NCBI RefSeq assembly: GCF_005930355.1
Contig: NZ_VDBO01000001.1
Coordinates: forward strand, 531,339-595,338
Direction of reading: 5' to 3'
Length of the DNA stretch: 64,000 nucleotides
Source of the DNA: Paenibacillus sinopodophylli
GTDB lineage: Bacteria > Bacillota > Bacilli > Paenibacillales > Paenibacillaceae
The notes beneath the pieces were generated by a model. That model was not told where the DNA came from, did not search any database, and was given only the letters and a program-made list of their open reading frames with translations. A program made the position numbers and the translations under genes. Numbering within the stretch: the first letter of the stretch is position 1; the number at the start of each line of letters is the position of its first letter. Below are positions 60,964 through 64,000 of this stretch, in pieces.

Positions 60964-61004
60964 AAATCCCAATTCTGCGCAATCGAGCAGATTGGGATTT
61001 TTTT
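60964..61004 (+). terminator. Terminator of the YdjO-like gene
   Basis: AAATCCCAAT/ATTGGGATTT with inner CTGC/GCAG pairs and one bulge, followed by T residues. Confidence 0.85.
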
Positions 61005-61088
61005 GTGCGACTAGCGAAACAATGGACGAACGACGCGCTCATTATGGTAGTATAGATGTACCAAACAATGACAGGAAGGTAAAGCCTT

Positions 61089-62438
61089 ATGCTGTTGTAT
61101 TTTATCGCTTTATTTATGGCTGGAGTAATCGTCTACGTTAATAATCCAAAGAGCGGATCAAATCGCTGGGCAGCCTATTTCTTGGCGGCAGCTTCTGTCG
61201 GTGGTCTAGCTGATCTCATTTCAGGAAATGGACATACGTTCATATCCCATATCTTGCAATTTATAAATTATACCGTAACCCCTTATTGCATCCTTATATT
61301 TAGTTTCATTTATACGAATAGGTTAAAAACGATCCACAAGAAAGACTTTACCAAACTATATTTTGCGATCCCTATTCTGTTGATGCTGATCGCTATGTTG
61401 TTGTCGATTAGTCAGCAAAGGTTCTTTCAGTTGCTTCTGCTGTGGAGCGCTCCTTACTATTTACTTTCCTGTTATTTATTAATTCATTCCTTCTGGAGAG
61501 AAAGGGATTCTCGGCTTAGACGTAATAGATTTATCACTACCGTCATTATTGTTCCTACGCTGCTGGCTGTGTTATTTTTTATTTATGTAGCTAAGGTCAT
61601 TTCTCCTGAATTTGAGTTTTTTAATTATATATCGGTGTTTATCATATATTCCCTCGCTGCAGCACTGCTATTCACGTTTATGTATGGTGTGCTTGGGGTT
61701 CGTCTTCGATTCGAGCATGATCCAATGGAGAGTACGATGCGAGCTGTCAGCTCGGGAGCTGCGCTGCTCAATCATACGATTAAGAATGAGGTTGGCAAAA
61801 TCTCGATCAGTACTGAAAATTTAAATCGTATACTGCTGGATTCGAACGAGCAATCCAAACAGCATACACAAATAATTACGAATGCAACGAATCATTTGCT
61901 TGATATGATGGATCGGATTCAGAGCCAAATCAAAGACATTCGTTTGCAGGAGAAGCCTGTTCGACTTAGACATCTTGTCAAGAATACGCTAAACCAGCAC
62001 AACGCTTTGCTTGTGCGACAGAACATTACCATTCATTCTGAATACTTGATAAAGCCAGTAATCCAGTGCGATCCCGTACATATAAGCGAAGCAATTGGCA
62101 ATCTTTTGATGAATGCAAGTGAAGCGATGCCACAGGGCGGTTTGATTAAAGTGAGGCTTGCAGCACATAAAAACAGCGTAGAGCTTTCTATTCAAGATAG
62201 CGGTGCTGGCATACCAGCAGATAAGCTCAGTTTAGTATTTGATCCATTTTTTAGCAGCGGCAAAACTGGTCGTAATTTCGGACTTGGCCTTTCTTATGTA
62301 TATAACGTCATTCAAAAAAGCGGAGCCAGAGTCACATTGACAAGTGAGCTTGGTAAGGGAACGAGGGTTACATTGCTTTGGCCGAAGCGAAAAGTCGTTC
62401 GTGTTTTTGAAGGAGGAGACGGGCATGAGCACAATTAA
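61089..62438 (+). CDS. Seven-helix membrane histidine kinase
   Basis: Protein of 449 residues. Seven hydrophobic helices fill residues 1-205 with almost no outside loop, so the signal is probably sensed within the membrane. Then a dimerisation region with the probable phospho-acceptor His in LLNHTIKNEVGKIS (about 226) and HATPase_c with N box EAIGNLLMNASEAMP (about 335), G1 DSGAGIP, F DPFFSSGKTG and G2 FGLGLSYV. The H-x-x-K-N style box differs from the usual HELRTP, and resembles SpoOB/LytS-type sensors. Overlaps the regulator gene by 14 bases. Confidence 0.88.
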   Translation: MLLYFIALFMAGVIVYVNNPKSGSNRWAAYFLAAASVGGLADLISGNGHTFISHILQFINYTVTPYCILIFSFIYTNRLKTIHKKDFTKLYFAIPILLMLIAMLLSISQQRFFQLLLLWSAPYYLLSCYLLIHSFWRERDSRLRRNRFITTVIIVPTLLAVLFFIYVAKVISPEFEFFNYISVFIIYSLAAALLFTFMYGVLGVRLRFEHDPMESTMRAVSSGAALLNHTIKNEVGKISISTENLNRILLDSNEQSKQHTQIITNATNHLLDMMDRIQSQIKDIRLQEKPVRLRHLVKNTLNQHNALLVRQNITIHSEYLIKPVIQCDPVHISEAIGNLLMNASEAMPQGGLIKVRLAAHKNSVELSIQDSGAGIPADKLSLVFDPFFSSGKTGRNFGLGLSYVYNVIQKSGARVTLTSELGKGTRVTLLWPKRKVVRVFEGGDGHEHN

Positions 62439-63066
62439 AATGGTTATCGTTGAGGATGACGAGGACTGGATAAAGGCGCTAACCTTTTTCTTAAGTCAAG
62501 AACCGGATCTGATGGTAGTTGGTACAGCGTCGAATTCAACGGATGCGATACAACTAGCAAGCTCTATCCCTGTTGATGTCATTCTAATGGACATTCAGCT
62601 TGATGGCAGCAAGTTAGACGGCATTCAAACTTCGATATTGATGCATGAGCACTCCTCAGCTAAGATCATTATGTTAACTTCTTTAAATGACGAGAAGACG
62701 ATGACGCAAGCTTTTACAGCGGGCGCCGTGCACTATTTGGAGAAAACGCGTTACAAAGAGCTTCCGCAAGTCATACGCAGCGTCTATCATCATCCTGCAC
62801 CGATGGAAGCATTGCTCAAAGAACTATCTCGGTTGAAGCGTGAAGAGCAATTGAAGGACTTGACTGGTGCTGAGCGTGAGGTGTTCGAGCGTATAGAGGC
62901 TGGTTACACACAATCGCAAATTGAAGAGAAGCTATTCAAAGCAGAAAGCACGCTCAAAAATCAAGTGAATAAAATGTTGAAAAAAATCGGTGTGCGAAGC
63001 AGTCGGGAAGCTGTCGAGAAGGTTAGAAGAAAAGGCTTAATGATGAGGGATAATCAAAGAAAATAA
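62425..63066 (+). CDS. Response regulator with LuxR-type DNA-binding domain
   Basis: Protein of 213 residues. Receiver: acidic pair in VIVEDDEDW, phospho-Asp in VILMDIQLDGSKLDGI (about 54), Thr in IIMLTSLND, Lys in LEKTRYK. The C-terminal HTH (about 148-205) is LuxR/NarL-like (LTGAEREVFERIEAGYTQSQIEEKLFKAESTLKNQVNKMLKKIG) but poorly conserved. AAGGAGGAGA gives the start at 62425, inside the kinase gene end. Cognate regulator of the seven-helix kinase. The system's target genes are not evident. Confidence 0.9.
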   Translation: MSTIKMVIVEDDEDWIKALTFFLSQEPDLMVVGTASNSTDAIQLASSIPVDVILMDIQLDGSKLDGIQTSILMHEHSSAKIIMLTSLNDEKTMTQAFTAGAVHYLEKTRYKELPQVIRSVYHHPAPMEALLKELSRLKREEQLKDLTGAEREVFERIEAGYTQSQIEEKLFKAESTLKNQVNKMLKKIGVRSSREAVEKVRRKGLMMRDNQRK

Positions 63067-63084
63067 TCAGGATAGTCTATGTGC

Positions 63085-63119
63085 ATAGGGAGGTACTACG
63101 ATTCGTAGTACCTCCCTAT
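63085..63119 (+). terminator. Terminator of the two-component gene pair
   Basis: Perfect 16-bp stem (ATAGGGAGGTACTACG) with an ATT loop, followed by TTTGT. Confidence 0.8.
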
Positions 63120-63197
63120 TTGTCGTTCTAATAAAGATAGGACTGCCGGAAGGCTAGAATATGCCGTTACAATGAAGGAAGAGAGGGCGGGATTAAA

Positions 63198-63656
63198 GTG
63201 AAAACAGCTGTAGATAAATCTTTGCCGATTATACTTCTCATAGACGGAAATTGCCTGTTATGCAATGGTATTACTCAGTTTGTAGCTAAACGGGATAAAA
63301 AAAATCAATTTCGATTTGCTGCGCTTCAATCAGCTGCAGGGCAGAAACTGCTTAAGGAAGGCAATCTTCCAGTTAGCGATATCCATACATTCGTGATGAT
63401 TCATGCAGGGCAATATAATGTGAAATCAGAAGCTGCGCTGCGTGTATTAGTAAGACTTGATGGCTGGTGGAAGTACTGTAATCCGCTCTTTTATTTCCCG
63501 CTTTCATTGCGTGATGTGATCTATGATTTTGTAGCCTTTAATCGTTACCGTTTCTTTAGGAATACGGAAACATGCATCCTGCCGATGCATGAGCTGTCGG
63601 GTAGATTCATAACAGGTGGCATCTATGGGGCTGAGAAGGAGATGGATAAAAGATGA
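63198..63656 (+). CDS. DCC-family (DUF393) thiol-oxidoreductase-like protein
   Basis: Protein of 152 residues. LLIDGNCLLCNGITQFVAKRD near the N-terminus is the family motif (D-x-x-C-x-x-C, here with Asn before the first Cys); FRFAALQSAAGQKLL follows as usual. The fold is thioredoxin-like; the function is poorly known. GTG start behind GAGGGCGGG. Overlaps the next gene (ATGA). Confidence 0.87.
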   Translation: MKTAVDKSLPIILLIDGNCLLCNGITQFVAKRDKKNQFRFAALQSAAGQKLLKEGNLPVSDIHTFVMIHAGQYNVKSEAALRVLVRLDGWWKYCNPLFYFPLSLRDVIYDFVAFNRYRFFRNTETCILPMHELSGRFITGGIYGAEKEMDKR

Positions 63657-64000
63657 GAAGAAAGCCGATCTTTGTGGAGCTTGTTATGCAAACATCTTTC
63701 GCTGAGCTATGGAAGCATACGCAAATACCGGAGCTTCATGAGCAATGGGACCTGCGTTTCTCGGCAATTGATTATTTGCCTAGAACAGGTGAAGCACAAA
63801 TACAAACCTTTCGTTATACAACACGAATTGGTTTTGGACTTCAAATAACAGGAACAGGCGAAACGAGTCATACATCACACGGTCAAAACGGAGAGCATAG
63901 GTCCACCCTATCTTTTTCTTCCGCGCAGCCCTTATCACTAATATCCTCGGGCGGAGGCTACTGGAAGTACGAAGAAAAGGAGGGGAAGCTGAGGTTTAGC
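63653..64000 (+). CDS. Unknown protein, cut by the window end
   Basis: The frame opens at ATG 63653, overlapping the DCC gene stop by four bases, and stays open to the window edge (116 residues seen). It begins MRRKPIFVELVMQTSFAELW and includes HEQWDLRFSAIDYLPR, resembling a ligand-binding (SRPBCC-like) start such as seen in some DUF4166 proteins, but the identification is weak. A small coupled pair with the DCC gene is likely. Confidence 0.6.
   Translation, partial: MRRKPIFVELVMQTSFAELWKHTQIPELHEQWDLRFSAIDYLPRTGEAQIQTFRYTTRIGFGLQITGTGETSHTSHGQNGEHRSTLSFSSAQPLSLISSGGGYWKYEEKEGKLRFS

Overview
The window reads as chromosome of a Gram-positive, spore-forming Bacillales bacterium, most likely Paenibacillus or a close relative. 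Evidence: strong GGAGG-type ribosome sites with frequent GTG/TTG starts, sigma-A promoters (TTGACA/TATAAT), DinR-type LexA boxes, a YpdA-type bacillithiol disulfide reductase, a SleB-type cortex hydrolase, a XerS-like recombinase, a YdjO-like cold-inducible protein and a Btr-like AraC regulator with a fused siderophore-binding domain. No rRNA, tRNA, CRISPR array, prophage or intact insertion sequence was seen. The species call is inference from gene content.

Layout. 1-7004: ABC-F ATPase, then a tight run of response regulator, histidine kinase, nitrilase-family hydrolase, two GNAT acetyltransferases and a PhnP-like phosphodiesterase. 7005-7544: no gene, but a promoter, a rod-like foldable RNA and two intrinsic terminators. 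7545-12452: short MutS2-like ATPase, thiN, TRIC-type channel, low-molecular-weight phosphatase, esterase. 12742-18177: complete pyruvate dehydrogenase operon (E1 alpha, E1 beta, E2, E3) and an acyl-CoA thioesterase. 18235-25200: thyA and folA, gltD, a membrane-anchored lysozyme-fold protein, topB. 25276-29279: HAD phosphatase, two small proteins (one under two LexA boxes), an orphan ABC ATPase coupled to a GNAT, an RsiV-like domain protein and a membrane-tethered Spo0F-like receiver. 29400-36070: permease remnant, then MOSC, APH-like kinase, YdjC-like deacetylase and the MoxR/DUF58/DUF4129 trio. 36108-36254: paired palindromic repeats.

36329-49020 looks like one regulated catabolic locus: LysR regulator, two paralogous NtaA/SnaA-type flavin monooxygenases, a DszC/SfnB-type acyl-CoA-dehydrogenase-fold enzyme, an AhpD-like protein, an M20 amidohydrolase and a full five-gene peptide/opine-type ABC importer. 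The best reading is uptake, oxidation and deacylation of an organosulfur (possibly N-acylated thioether) compound for sulfur.

49321-64000: SGNH esterase, ypdA, an unknown 180-residue protein, xerS-like recombinase, an NAD(P)-binding reductase behind a palindromic operator, two Fur-box-controlled siderophore genes, SleB-like hydrolase, DsbA/FrnE-like protein, VOC protein, lactonase, YdjO-like protein, a 7TM histidine kinase with its response regulator, a DCC-family protein and a gene cut by the window end.

The observations most worth a second look are the SOS-controlled 74-residue protein (26360-26584), the unidentified structured RNA (7060-7308), the membrane-bound Spo0F-like receiver (28674-29279), the organosulfur locus, and the operator palindromes at 54337-54413.
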